This document shows, piece after piece, positions 6,236-14,228 of a stretch of 19,338 nucleotides of DNA. The notes below the pieces were generated by a model, which had not been told where the DNA came from, searched no databases, and was given only the letters and a program-made list of their open reading frames with translations. Location of the stretch: contig CALCRH010000105.1 in NCBI GenBank assembly GCA_937894515.1, positions 1 to 19,338 on the forward strand, written 5' to 3'. The DNA is from an uncultured Clostridia bacterium (GTDB lineage: Bacteria > Bacillota > Clostridia > Oscillospirales > Oscillospiraceae). The position numbers and the translations under genes are program-made. The number at the start of each line of letters is the position of its first letter. Position 1 is the stretch's first letter.

Positions 6236-8233
6236 TTACGGCAGCAGGATCAGTTCCCCTTCTGTGGTGTTGGGCTTGACAGTAGAGAAATAGGCGTTAA
6301 TGATCTCTACGGCGGTGGAGGCCAAGGCTGCGCCGCTGCCGCCTTTTTCGATGACGATGGAAACGGCAATTTCGGGATCTTCATAGGGGGCGTAGGCCAC
6401 AAATACACCGTTGGCGATATCGGTACCTACCTGGGCAGAACCGGTTTTGGCGCCGGCGGAGACCACGCACCGGCTGAATGCCCCGGCCAGCGTGCCCTTT
6501 GTCAGGTCGTTCATGCCCTTGGTTATGGCACGCAAAGTGGAGGGGGTTATGTCAACCGTATTGTCCGCCGGCTCATCGTAGACGTAGAGAAGCTGCGTAT
6601 TATCATAGGATTTAACGGATTTGAGCAGGTGGGCGTTATAATGTGCGCCGCCGCCTACCAGCGTGGCCACATAGTTGCTCAGCTGCAGCGGGGTGAACAG
6701 ATTATAGGATTGACCGATGGCGGCGGTGATGGTCTGGCCGTCTGTCCAGTCCAGATTGTGCTCTGCGGCATATTCGGGCGATGCCAGTGCGCCGCTGTTG
6801 TCGCCGATTTCGATGCCGGTGGTGCGGCCCAGACCGAATTGCAGGGCGTAGTCGTCAATGGTCTGGATACCGGTCAGGCGACCAACCTCATAGAAGAAAT
6901 AGTTGCAGGAATTGGTGATGGCCTGGGTGACGTTTTGGGAACCGTGGGTATAGCCGTTGGCAAAGATCCAGCAGGCAGGCTGAGGCCAGGAATAATAGGT
7001 ATAGCGTCCCTGGTCAAATACCGTGGTGTAGGGGGTGATAATGCCGCTTTCCAGAGCGGCTACCGCCGTACACATCTTAAAGGTGGAGCCGGGGGCATAG
7101 ATGCCGTCTACTGCCCGGTTAAACATAGGCAGACGGTCATCTTCCAGCAGTTCAATATAGGTTTCATTAAAGCGGGAAAGGTCATACGTGGGGTAAGAGG
7201 CCAGTGCCAGCACTTCGCCGGTACCCACCTTGGTGACCACGGCAGCACCGCCGCGCTGAAAACTATCCTTGTCGATCATGCCGTTGATGGTGGCGGCCAG
7301 TGCCTCCTCGGCAGCAGCCTGCAAGTCGATATCCAAAGTAAGGGAGACGGCAGCGCCGGGCTGAGGCTGTTTGGTAAACAGCTCGCCGGTGATCTTACCG
7401 GTCGGATCCGTGGTGATCAGGCGGGAGCCATCTACACCGCGGAGATATTGCTCAAAGGCTTTCTCTGCGCCGCTGGAGCCCACCAGAGCATCCATGGAAT
7501 AGCCCAGATCGGCATACTGATCCCAATCCTCGGCATAAATACGGGAGATCCGACCCAAAATGTGGGCGGCATAGGGCGTATTGTAAACGCGCTTGGACGA
7601 GACACCGGTTTTTACGCCGGCAAAGCGCCCGTCAGCTATCTGGGACAAAAACGCCACAGACACGTCCTCGGCAAACACGAAGGACGTACGGCTGTACAGC
7701 GCATAGCGCACGCCGGCAATGGCGCGGGCAGTCGTGTCGCTGTAAGCGGTATCAATGGCAAACAGCTTGCACAGCGCCTGCAGCATCTCCTTGGCATCCA
7801 GAGCGGGATCCAGCTTTGCCTTTTTGCAAAAGGCAGCAAAATCATCACTCTGTGCAGCGGAAAGATAAATCCACGGTGCGCTGCTGCTGATGGGCAGCGT
7901 GTCGGTCCAGGAGATATCGTTGTTCCTGCAGAGGGTAATCAGACGAAAAATGGCCTGATTGAGGGAAGCGTCATCTGTAAAGCTCTCGCGGCTGAAAGTG
8001 ACGGTATAGGACAGCTTGTTGGAAACCAGAGTCTTGCCGTTGCGGTCGGTGATGATACCGCGGCTGGCTTCTACCACTTCGGTATTGGCATTCGAGGAGA
8101 TGGAGCGGGCACGATACTCGCGGCCGTGGACGATCTGGATGGAATAAAGCGAAAAAATGAACGCCGCAACGATCAGACCCAAAAGGCCTAAAAAGAGATA
8201 TAAGCGGTGGGTTGTGCGGTCAGTTTGCTGCAT
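6236..8233 (-). CDS. mrdA: Penicillin-binding protein 2-type peptidoglycan transpeptidase
   Basis: A 665-residue class B PBP that cross-links peptidoglycan during side-wall elongation. One membrane anchor (about 11-33) follows a short cytoplasmic tail. The dimerisation domain begins with EASRGIITDRNGKTL (55-69). The transpeptidase domain holds all three active-site motifs: STFK (nucleophile Ser383), SCN (442-444) and KTG (596-598). A PASTA tail is absent, which separates it from PBP2x. It sits directly after mreC and mreD, the classic place for the elongasome PBP, 21 bp downstream of mreD with GGAGC before the ATG. It is expected to be a beta-lactam target. Neither a RodA gene nor mreB lies beside it in this window. 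Confidence 0.93.
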   Translation of the reverse strand: MQQTDRTTHRLYLFLGLLGLIVAAFIFSLYSIQIVHGREYRARSISSNANTEVVEASRGIITDRNGKTLVSNKLSYTVTFSRESFTDDASLNQAIFRLITLCRNNDISWTDTLPISSSAPWIYLSAAQSDDFAAFCKKAKLDPALDAKEMLQALCKLFAIDTAYSDTTARAIAGVRYALYSRTSFVFAEDVSVAFLSQIADGRFAGVKTGVSSKRVYNTPYAAHILGRISRIYAEDWDQYADLGYSMDALVGSSGAEKAFEQYLRGVDGSRLITTDPTGKITGELFTKQPQPGAAVSLTLDIDLQAAAEEALAATINGMIDKDSFQRGGAAVVTKVGTGEVLALASYPTYDLSRFNETYIELLEDDRLPMFNRAVDGIYAPGSTFKMCTAVAALESGIITPYTTVFDQGRYTYYSWPQPACWIFANGYTHGSQNVTQAITNSCNYFFYEVGRLTGIQTIDDYALQFGLGRTTGIEIGDNSGALASPEYAAEHNLDWTDGQTITAAIGQSYNLFTPLQLSNYVATLVGGGAHYNAHLLKSVKSYDNTQLLYVYDEPADNTVDITPSTLRAITKGMNDLTKGTLAGAFSRCVVSAGAKTGSAQVGTDIANGVFVAYAPYEDPEIAVSIVIEKGGSGAALASTAVEIINAYFSTVKPNTTEGELILLP

Positions 8234-8254
8234 AAGGAAGCTCCTTTTTTGGCG

Positions 8255-8764
8255 TCAGATGCGCGTCAGAAGACGGTTGATGCGGGAATAGATGGGATGT
8301 AGCAGAAGGAGAAACGGCATGGAGAGAAACATATCCACAAAGAGAATGGTCAGGCAGGTCAGAAACGGAACCTCTGTTTGAAACGAGAGAAAGAAGATCT
8401 GCAGCAGGTTGGTCAGAAGCAGGGAAAGCCCGCCGATCAAAAGGGAGCAGAGAAAACCGGGCGCAATAAAGCGGTGGGATAACAAGCCGGCACAGACAGC
8501 GCAGAGAGTAAAGGCCAGCAGATAAAAGCAGGGAATGGGTCCCACAAAAAGCATATCGCAGAGGAAACCGAAAAGAAAAGCAAAAGTCGCGCTGCCCAGA
8601 CGGGGAGTATAGATGGCAGTCAAACCCACCAAAAGGGGAAGCAAAAAGGGGTGAAAAGTGCTGACAAAGGACAGACGATTCAGAACGACCGATTGCAGCA
8701 GCAGAAAGGACAGGGCGGCAAAGGCGTACAGCAGCCAGCAAAAAAACAACTTTGTTCGTGCCAT
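8255..8764 (-). CDS. mreD: Rod shape-determining protein MreD
   Basis: A 169-residue integral membrane protein with five or six hydrophobic helices (about 10-30, 38-53, 58-75, 80-95, 100-128, 135-157) and almost no polar loops. MreD belongs to the elongasome with MreB, MreC, RodA and PBP2; its precise role is poorly defined. Sequence alone is weakly conserved in this family. The call rests on length, topology, the ending LLLLHPIYSRINRLL, and position between mreC (3 bp upstream) and the PBP2 gene. A substrate-binding (S) component of an ECF transporter would look similar but would not be expected here. Confidence 0.88.
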   Translation of the reverse strand: MARTKLFFCWLLYAFAALSFLLLQSVVLNRLSFVSTFHPFLLPLLVGLTAIYTPRLGSATFAFLFGFLCDMLFVGPIPCFYLLAFTLCAVCAGLLSHRFIAPGFLCSLLIGGLSLLLTNLLQIFFLSFQTEVPFLTCLTILFVDMFLSMPFLLLLHPIYSRINRLLTRI

Positions 8765-8767
8765 AGC

Positions 8768-9601
8768 TCAGCCCTCTTCTGCAAAGTCGGTGACAACGAA
8801 AACCCGTGTCAGACTGCTCAGATCCGTGCTGGGGCGCAAAACGGCGTATCGCTGCATGCCGCTGTCGTCTGTACGCAGGTCTTCTACGATGCCGATGGGA
8901 AGTCCGGCGGGATAGTAGCCGCCAAGCCCGGAGGAAACGATCAGGTCACCGTTGAGCAGACTGTCCGCCTCTTCCAGATAGGTCAGCATCAGACGGCCTT
9001 CAACCATAAGGGAGAGGCTGCCTTTTGCAATGGCGGGAGCTTCCGTGCGGAAAATCAAGGCACCCAGTTGGCTGGAAGTATCCAGCAGCGTGGTGACGGT
9101 ACACCAGTTTGCCCCCGTTTCGGTGACGATGCCCACCAGATTTCCATAGGCATCTATGACACAGCTTCCTTCCACAATATTCTGCCGCGTTCCCTTGTTC
9201 AGCGTGAAGCCGGAGACCCAGTTGGAAGCCTCGTGATCAATGATCGTGGCGTCTTCCAGGCAGAGGTCGCTGCGCCGTTCGTGCAGCTTCAGCAGAGTGC
9301 GAAGGTGTTGGTTTTCCATACTTTCCGACTGCTGATCGCGCAGGCGCTGTTCCAGCTCGGCTATTTGCAGGCGAAGCTGTTCGTTTTCCGCCTGTAAGTC
9401 CTCAACATCCGCAAAATGCTGGCGGATATTGCCCACCCATTGCGCCACAGCGGTGCCGGCAGAACGGAAGGGCTTTGCGACCCCGCCAAAGGGATTGTGC
9501 AAAAAGCCGTTGCCCACGGCGGATATGATACAAAGCACCACAACGATAACGGCAAGCGCCGCCAGAATCCATATACCGTTTTTGGAAAAAAACCGTTTCA
9601 T
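8768..9601 (-). CDS. mreC: Rod shape-determining protein MreC
   Basis: A 277-residue elongasome scaffold that links cytoplasmic MreB to the outer-face PBP. A single membrane helix (about 9-29) is followed by a coiled coil (about 65-107, rich in Leu/Glu/Gln: DVEDLQAENEQLRLQIAEL) and a double beta-barrel domain, in which NWVSGFTLNKG, DAYGNLVGIV and GLGGYYPAGLPIG are family signatures. I take ATG at 9601 as the start, 7 bp after TAAGGA; a TTG two codons upstream would sit too close to that site. It lies 10 bp after maf. Unusually, mreB is not between maf and mreC as in many Firmicutes, so the actin homologue must be encoded elsewhere. Confidence 0.95.
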   Translation of the reverse strand: MKRFFSKNGIWILAALAVIVVVLCIISAVGNGFLHNPFGGVAKPFRSAGTAVAQWVGNIRQHFADVEDLQAENEQLRLQIAELEQRLRDQQSESMENQHLRTLLKLHERRSDLCLEDATIIDHEASNWVSGFTLNKGTRQNIVEGSCVIDAYGNLVGIVTETGANWCTVTTLLDTSSQLGALIFRTEAPAIAKGSLSLMVEGRLMLTYLEEADSLLNGDLIVSSGLGGYYPAGLPIGIVEDLRTDDSGMQRYAVLRPSTDLSSLTRVFVVTDFAEEG

Positions 9602-9611
9602 AGACAAATCC

Positions 9612-10184
9612 TTACTTCAATAAGTTTATGCCGAAGGCGGCAAGCATTTCTGCCAAAAGAGAGACCGGCAGACCCATGACGTTGAAAAAATCGCCGTCAA
9701 TGCGCTGGACCAGCAGGGCGCCCTGCCCCTGTACGCCGTAAGCTCCGGCCTTATCCATGGGTTCTCCGCTGCGGATATAGGCCAAAAGCTCCGATTTCTC
9801 GGCGGGACAGAAATAGACATCCGTGGACTGCACCCGGGTATGTATCGTTTGCCCCCGCCGCACTGTTACACCGGTGCAGACGGTGTGCTTCCGCCCCTGT
9901 AAAGCAGTAAGCATTGACAGGGCGTGAGCCTCGTCCCGGGGCTTGCCCAGCTTCTGGTCGTCCAGAAACACCATGGTGTCAGCGGTGATAACGATGTCGT
10001 CCGGGGCGGAGGGGACGGCCATGGATTTTTCCCGGGAGATGTACTGCACGATCTCCGGCGGGGTCAGGTGATCGGGATAGCTTTCGTCCGCCTGAGGGAC
10101 GATGACGGTAAAGTCGGTGATACCGATGCGGCGCAGCAGCTCCTGTCGCCGGGGGGAACCGGAGGCTAAAATAAGTTGCGCCAT
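9612..10184 (-). CDS. maf: Maf-family nucleotide pyrophosphatase
   Basis: A 190-residue house-cleaning enzyme that hydrolyses non-canonical or modified NTPs (dTTP/UTP type) to monophosphates, and is linked to septum control in Bacillus. Motifs seen: N-terminal LILASGSPRRQELL (4-17) with the phosphate-binding SGSPRR, DESYP (33-37), ITADTMV (66-72, catalytic Asp69), GKPRD (80-84) and DKAGAYGVQG (144-153). The length is typical. ATG at 10184 follows GGGAGG and lies 3 bp after the dut stop, so it is tightly coupled to dut, another nucleotide-pool cleaner. It lies directly before mreC, as in many bacteria. The Tyr/Gln pattern in the last motif favours the pyrimidine-specific subgroup, which is an inference. 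Confidence 0.95.
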   Translation of the reverse strand: MAQLILASGSPRRQELLRRIGITDFTVIVPQADESYPDHLTPPEIVQYISREKSMAVPSAPDDIVITADTMVFLDDQKLGKPRDEAHALSMLTALQGRKHTVCTGVTVRRGQTIHTRVQSTDVYFCPAEKSELLAYIRSGEPMDKAGAYGVQGQGALLVQRIDGDFFNVMGLPVSLLAEMLAAFGINLLK

Positions 10185-10187
10185 TTC

Positions 10188-10637
10188 TTACCTCCCGGTG
10201 GAACCAAAGCCGCCGGCACCGCGTTCCGAGTCAGGCAGCTTCTCCACCCATTCGATGGCGGGTCGTACCACCGGCGTGATCATCAGCTGGGCGATCCGGT
10301 CGCCGGGGTGGACGGTATAGTCGGTGTCAGATGTGTTGTGCAGTCCTACGCCGATCTCACCCCGGTAGTCGCTGTCAATAACGCCCACGCTGTTGGACAG
10401 GGAAATGCCGCTTTTAATGCCCATACCGCTGCGGGAAAACAACAGCGCCACATAGTCGGCAGAGGGCAGCGCGATGGCGATGCCGCTGGGGATCACCGCC
10501 CGTGCTCCGGCGGGAATCACCACCGGTGCGTCAATGCAGGCGCACAGATCCATGGCGGCGGCGCCGTCTGTGGCAAAGGCGGGCAGAGGCAGTTCTCTGC
10601 CGATTTTGGGGGATAAGGCTTTGATTTTCAGTTCCAT
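10188..10637 (-). CDS. dut: dUTP diphosphatase (trimeric dUTPase)
   Basis: A 149-residue dUTPase converting dUTP to dUMP and PPi, which keeps uracil out of DNA and supplies dTMP synthesis. All five motifs are present in order: AAAMDLCA (26-33), FSRSGMG (67-73), GVIDSDYRGEIGV (85-97, catalytic Asp), GDRIAQLM (112-119) and the mobile C-terminal arm RGAGGFGSTG (139-148). I place the start at ATG 10637, 5 bp after AGGAG. The frame is open for 30 more codons upstream, but these run through the AT-rich repeat and have no ribosome site. It begins the dut-maf-mreC-mreD-PBP2 run after a 110-bp gap that carries a dispersed repeat. Confidence 0.96.
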   Translation of the reverse strand: MELKIKALSPKIGRELPLPAFATDGAAAMDLCACIDAPVVIPAGARAVIPSGIAIALPSADYVALLFSRSGMGIKSGISLSNSVGVIDSDYRGEIGVGLHNTSDTDYTVHPGDRIAQLMITPVVRPAIEWVEKLPDSERGAGGFGSTGR

Positions 10638-10650
10638 GTTGACTCCTAAT

Positions 10651-10708
10651 AAAATGAAGAATGAAGAATTGTGGTATCCGCAAATTAGAATTTGCGGATA
10701 AATTGAAT
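10651..10708. repeat. A-rich heptamer repeat plus 24-bp palindrome, copy 1
   Basis: Two TGAAGAA heptamers are followed by TTGTGGT and the inverted repeat ATCCGCAAATT (10676-10686), centre AG, AATTTGCGGAT (10689-10699), then AAATTGAAT. The layout and much of the sequence recur at 18506-18577, where the arms differ but stay complementary. It fills the U32-dut gap and may separate the two transcripts. Confidence 0.75.
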
Positions 10709-10747
10709 ACAAATAGGACAATAACAAATAAATATTACAAACAGTTA

Positions 10748-12811
10748 TTACTCAACGCCCCGGTAGAACAGGCCGCGGGTGAAATCGGCAGGCAGCCAGT
10801 CGCCGCTGCCTTGATAGCGGCGGAGGATCGAGATACATTCTTCCGGTGTTTCCGTGGTGAACCGCAGCCGGGCATAGGTCAGGCCGATACGCTGATAGTC
10901 CGGCTTGTCCGCCAGAAACAGCGGCTTGGCGTTTTGAATTTCGTTGCGGCAGCTGTATTCGCACAGCACCGGGAATTGGGCGCCGGTGCGGTCGGTAAGA
11001 ACGCAGCCTTCGCCGTGAGAGCAGACGCCATTGTTTTTGGTGACGCAGTTCTCGGTGATCATCAGCGGCAGCCGGCCGTAGACGATGGCCTCACAGGGCA
11101 GGCACTTCTGCAGATCTCCGATCTGTTGGTGCCGCAGTTCAAAGGATACGGTGGCGCTGTCCAGACCTTGTTCTTTCAGGAATTGCAGCGCCCGGGAATT
11201 GGTGACGTTCAGGGAGAAGTCTCCTCGTTTCCGAAGGGGCAGCCCCGCCACGATGGGCAGATGCCCCAGATTGCCAACGGTGACAGCGGCAAGGTTGGGA
11301 GTGTGCTCCAAAACAGCGCGGAACTTCGGCTCATCCTCGGTGCGGAAGATGCGGGGCAATACCGCGCAGAACTTCTGTCCGGGGTATCGCTGTAAGTCCA
11401 GTTTATCCAGCAGGGCAAGGGGAATATACACAATTTCGGGCGCACAGGCGATCAACTCATCGGTGAGCTGATCGGCGCGGGCGATGGAAACGGTGAAAAG
11501 CGGCGCATTGGGAGCGGATTCCGCCTGAAGCAGCTCCGGCGCGGCAAAGGTGCGGCGCTTCGGAACGGCGGTGATCTGCGCTTCCAGATCTGCCAGTACG
11601 TCCCGCCGCAGGGCATTAACCGTGCTGGCCGGTAGCATCAGTCCATCGTCCAGATCCACGGTGATGGTTTCGGCGGTAAATACCGTGCCGCCGGTTTTTC
11701 CCAGACGGTCACGCAGTTCCTCTGCGGTCAGCGCACGGTTGCGGGCGGCTTCCGGTACAGCACCGGTCACGGCGGCGGTAAACGCGCCGGCCTTTGCGGT
11801 CAGCATCGCGGGCTGTCCCGTACGCACCGACAGGTGCATGGTGACAGATGTGGTGCGGTGTTCGCCGCTTTCATAGTCCCGGCGCAAATCGGCAAACCAT
11901 TCCTCCGGCCACCGGGCTGTTTCGGGGCGGGTACCGAACATATCGGCGCCGGGTTTGCCGTTCCAGTAGCCCCGGGTAAAGCCGTCCCGGCTGAAGGCCA
12001 GTGCCAGAAGCCGCTGTTCCTCAGTGGTGGGCGTGCGTTTTTCGTTCAGCAGACGGCGATAGATCCCGGTGATGGCGGCCACATACTCCGGGCGCTTCAT
12101 GCGACCCTCGATTTTCAGGCAGGCCACACCCATCTCGTCCATCTCATGCAGATGAGAGGAAAGATTGGCGTCTTTTAAGCTCAAGGGATATGCCCCATGG
12201 CAGGGGCCGTTGACCCCATAGGGCAGGCGGCAGGGCTGGGCGCAGCGTCCGCGATTGCCGCTGCGGCGGCCGATGAGGGCGGACATCTCGCACTGGCCGG
12301 AGTAGCACATACACAGGGCCCCGTGTACAAAGGTCTCGATCTCGGCGTCACAGCCCCGGCAGATCACGGCAATGTCGTGCTTCGACAGTTCCCGGGCCAG
12401 GACGATGCGCTCCATACCGAGAGCGGCGGCGGTATTGGCACCGCCCAGGGTGTGCAGGCTCATTTGGGTGCTGGCGTGGAGAGGCAGATCGGGAACGATT
12501 TCCCGGGCCAGCTGTACCAGACCCCAGTCCTGTAAGAGCACCGCATCTACGCCCATGTCATTGGCTTTCCGCAGGGCATCGGCGGCTTCGGCCAGCTCCC
12601 GGTCGGTGACCAGGGTGTTCAATGTCAGGTAGACCCTGACATGGCGCAAGTGACAATAGGAAACTGCCGATGCAAATTCTTCATCGGTAAAATTGCGGGC
12701 GTTCTGCCGGGCGTTGAACGCCCCAAAGCCCATATAAACAGCATCAGCGCCGGATTGTACTGCGGCAACCAGGGCGTCCCGGGAGCCGGCGGGACTAAGA
12801 AGCTCGATCAT
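10748..12811 (-). CDS. Peptidase U32 family protein with DUF3656-type C-terminal half (probable RNA hydroxylase)
   Basis: A 687-residue U32 protein. Despite the name, characterised members of this fold (RlhA for 23S rRNA C2501, TrhP for tRNA U34, UbiU/V for ubiquinone) are hydroxylases using prephenate or O2 and a [4Fe-4S] cluster. The N-terminal barrel starts ELLSPAGSRDALVAAVQSGADAVYMG and contains HASTQMSLH (111-119) and FVHGALCMCYSGQC. The four cluster cysteines line up as Cys167, Cys174, Cys190 and Cys194 (GRCAQPCR). The long C-terminal region (about 300-687) fits the two-domain RlhA-like architecture, with a further ENCVTKNNGVCSHGEGC cysteine group near 600. The start ATG overlaps the zapA stop by one base (TGATG), so the two are translationally coupled. 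The RNA target is inferred, not shown. Confidence 0.9.
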   Translation of the reverse strand: MIELLSPAGSRDALVAAVQSGADAVYMGFGAFNARQNARNFTDEEFASAVSYCHLRHVRVYLTLNTLVTDRELAEAADALRKANDMGVDAVLLQDWGLVQLAREIVPDLPLHASTQMSLHTLGGANTAAALGMERIVLARELSKHDIAVICRGCDAEIETFVHGALCMCYSGQCEMSALIGRRSGNRGRCAQPCRLPYGVNGPCHGAYPLSLKDANLSSHLHEMDEMGVACLKIEGRMKRPEYVAAITGIYRRLLNEKRTPTTEEQRLLALAFSRDGFTRGYWNGKPGADMFGTRPETARWPEEWFADLRRDYESGEHRTTSVTMHLSVRTGQPAMLTAKAGAFTAAVTGAVPEAARNRALTAEELRDRLGKTGGTVFTAETITVDLDDGLMLPASTVNALRRDVLADLEAQITAVPKRRTFAAPELLQAESAPNAPLFTVSIARADQLTDELIACAPEIVYIPLALLDKLDLQRYPGQKFCAVLPRIFRTEDEPKFRAVLEHTPNLAAVTVGNLGHLPIVAGLPLRKRGDFSLNVTNSRALQFLKEQGLDSATVSFELRHQQIGDLQKCLPCEAIVYGRLPLMITENCVTKNNGVCSHGEGCVLTDRTGAQFPVLCEYSCRNEIQNAKPLFLADKPDYQRIGLTYARLRFTTETPEECISILRRYQGSGDWLPADFTRGLFYRGVE

Positions 12812-13131
12812 CAGCGGCGATTGTTCTGCTGATACTTGAACAGCTGGCGCTTGAGATCGCTGACCTCATTCTTGGCGGCATTGGCCTCGTCCAGATAGTT
12901 CTTGAGCTGACGGCGCAGATTTTCGGTACTATCTTGAACCTTGCACAGCTCATCGGCCAGATTGATGGCGGCCAGAACAGCGGCATCGTTGCGGCTGACA
13001 TGGGCTTGGGACATCAGTTCCTGCATCTTTCTGTCCACCAGAGAACCGATCTTCTCCATATAGGCGGCATTTTCTTCTGCCACCAGAGTGTAATCTTCGC
13101 CGCAGATGCTCATGGTCACTCGATTTGCCAT
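12811..13131 (-). CDS. zapA: Cell division protein ZapA
   Basis: A 106-residue FtsZ-ring stabiliser. The N-terminal part (MANRVTMSICGEDYTLVAEENAAYMEKIGSLVD) is the ZapA head domain with the typical V-I-G-Y-L pattern; residues about 47-60 (NDAAVLAAINLADEL) match the conserved linker helix, and about 65-100 form a coiled coil. In cells it cross-links FtsZ filaments at midcell. ATG at 13131 lies 8 bp after GGAGG. A perfect TATAAT with TG extension lies ~60 bp upstream. Its pairing with a U32 gene recurs in clostridia (known gene-order pattern, recalled rather than checked). Confidence 0.92.
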   Translation of the reverse strand: MANRVTMSICGEDYTLVAEENAAYMEKIGSLVDRKMQELMSQAHVSRNDAAVLAAINLADELCKVQDSTENLRRQLKNYLDEANAAKNEVSDLKRQLFKYQQNNRR

Positions 13132-13187
13132 TTCAATTTCCTCCCATAGATCAAAATAGAAGCAACAGGGACACTTATACAGAATCC

Positions 13188-13216
13188 ATTATAGCACAAA
13201 GAGAAAATGTCGTAAA
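13188..13216 (-). promoter_or_regulatory. Predicted zapA promoter
   Basis: Minus strand TTTACG (13216-13211), 17-bp spacer, TATAAT (13193-13188) with TGC in front (extended -10). Predicted start near 13181; leader about 50 nt. Confidence 0.65.
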
Positions 13217-13266
13217 GGTTTCCTGATGCATTTTCGCCGCGTTTTGAGAAAAAACAAATTCCGGAC

Positions 13267-13295
13267 TTTACGAAAGAGGGGTTTTCGTGTAGAAT
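13267..13295 (+). promoter_or_regulatory. Predicted dnaD-dnaC promoter
   Basis: TTTACG (13267-13272), 17-bp spacer, TAGAAT (13290-13295). Predicted start near 13302, leaving about 20 nt before the dnaD ATG at 13323. The -35 hexamer is identical to that of the divergent zapA promoter. Confidence 0.6.
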
Positions 13296-13322
13296 AGGGA
13301 CACGATGAGAGGAGGTGTGCAG

Positions 13323-14222
13323 ATGGCGGGATATATTCTCCGGGGCGAGGAAAAAAGCGTGGTACTGAAAGCGGCTGACGTGGACAAGCTTGTGCAAAGC
13401 GGCAACGGCGATGCGGCGCTTTTATATCTGGCGCTGATGCGCACCAATGGCGGTGTTTCCGCACGGGAACTGATGGAGAAGCTGCACCTGAGCGAGCTGC
13501 ATCTCAATGCCGCCGAAGATGCGCTGCGGCAGATGGGGCTTCTGGCAGGCGAGAAACACATCGCCCAGAGCGTCAGCGCGGAACGCACCGCTTATACTGC
13601 CCAGGAGCTGGCCCAGATGCTGGCAGATGACGAGTTTGCCATGCTGCGTACTCAGGTAGCGGAAAAACTGGGCCGGCATCTGAGCTTGAATGACGATCAG
13701 ATCCTGGCGGGGCTGTACCACGATGTAGGATTTTCGGCAGATGTGCTGTATCTGCTGGTAAGCCATTGCGTACAGCGGACCGAGCGCCGATACGGTACCA
13801 TGCGCCGTCCCACCATGCGGCAGATCGAAAAAGAGGGCTACTATTGGCAGAGTCTGGGGATCTGTGATCAGGAGAGCGCCGACCGATACTTAAAAGATTA
13901 CGCCCGAAAGATCGAGGGAACGGGTACTTATATGCGGGCGCTGCAGCTGGGAGATCGGGCACCGGTGGAAAGCGAACAGCGCTACATTCTGGACTGGATG
14001 GAAAAGGGCTTTCCCGCCGATACGGTGGCGCTGGCCTATGACCGCACCATTTTGCGTAAGCAGGCCATGGACTGGCGGTACTTAAACGGTATTCTGCGCC
14101 GCTGGCATGAAAGCGGCTGGCACACGGTGTCCGAGGTGGAGCAGGGCGAAAGCCGGAAATCTGCCCCAAAATCTGCGGCAAAGTCCGACAACAGTTGGAT
14201 GCGATCCTATACAAAGAGGTGA
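13323..14222 (+). CDS. dnaD: DnaD-domain replication initiation/primosome protein
   Basis: A 299-residue DnaD-like protein that helps load the replicative helicase at origins and restarted forks. The N-terminal half (1-110) has a winged-helix look (GGVSARELMEKLHLSELHLNAAEDALRQMGLL). Two DnaD-like helical domains follow (about 120-185 and 195-265); the second carries the family motif Y-x3-I-x3-W as YLNGILRRW (253-261), a DNA-binding element in Bacillus DnaD. A short basic Lys/Ser tail ends the protein. I prefer ATG at 13323, 5 bp after GAGGAGGTG, over an in-frame ATG at 13305 that would place that ribosome site inside the gene. It is followed after 6 bp by dnaC, the expected partner. Confidence 0.92.
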   Translation: MAGYILRGEEKSVVLKAADVDKLVQSGNGDAALLYLALMRTNGGVSARELMEKLHLSELHLNAAEDALRQMGLLAGEKHIAQSVSAERTAYTAQELAQMLADDEFAMLRTQVAEKLGRHLSLNDDQILAGLYHDVGFSADVLYLLVSHCVQRTERRYGTMRRPTMRQIEKEGYYWQSLGICDQESADRYLKDYARKIEGTGTYMRALQLGDRAPVESEQRYILDWMEKGFPADTVALAYDRTILRKQAMDWRYLNGILRRWHESGWHTVSEVEQGESRKSAPKSAAKSDNSWMRSYTKR

Positions 14223-14228
14223 TAAGGC

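Noticed and set aside
1037..8191. Very long open frames on the plus strand opposite serS, parA/GH13 and PBP2 (up to 726 codons)
   Set aside because: They lie antisense to genes with full catalytic motifs, have low-complexity Gly/Ala/Val/His composition typical of the complement of GC-rich codons, and lack ribosome sites.
10027..10040. Noc-binding-site-like TTTTCCCGGGAGAT
   Set aside because: It has two mismatches to the Bacillus NBS and lies inside maf, where GGG/CCC codon runs make such matches likely by chance.
13132..13322. oriC between the divergent zapA and dnaD genes
   Set aside because: Gene directions diverge here and the region is AT-rich, but only one poor DnaA-box-like 9-mer (TTATACAGA near 13175) was found and no dnaA or dnaN is next to it.
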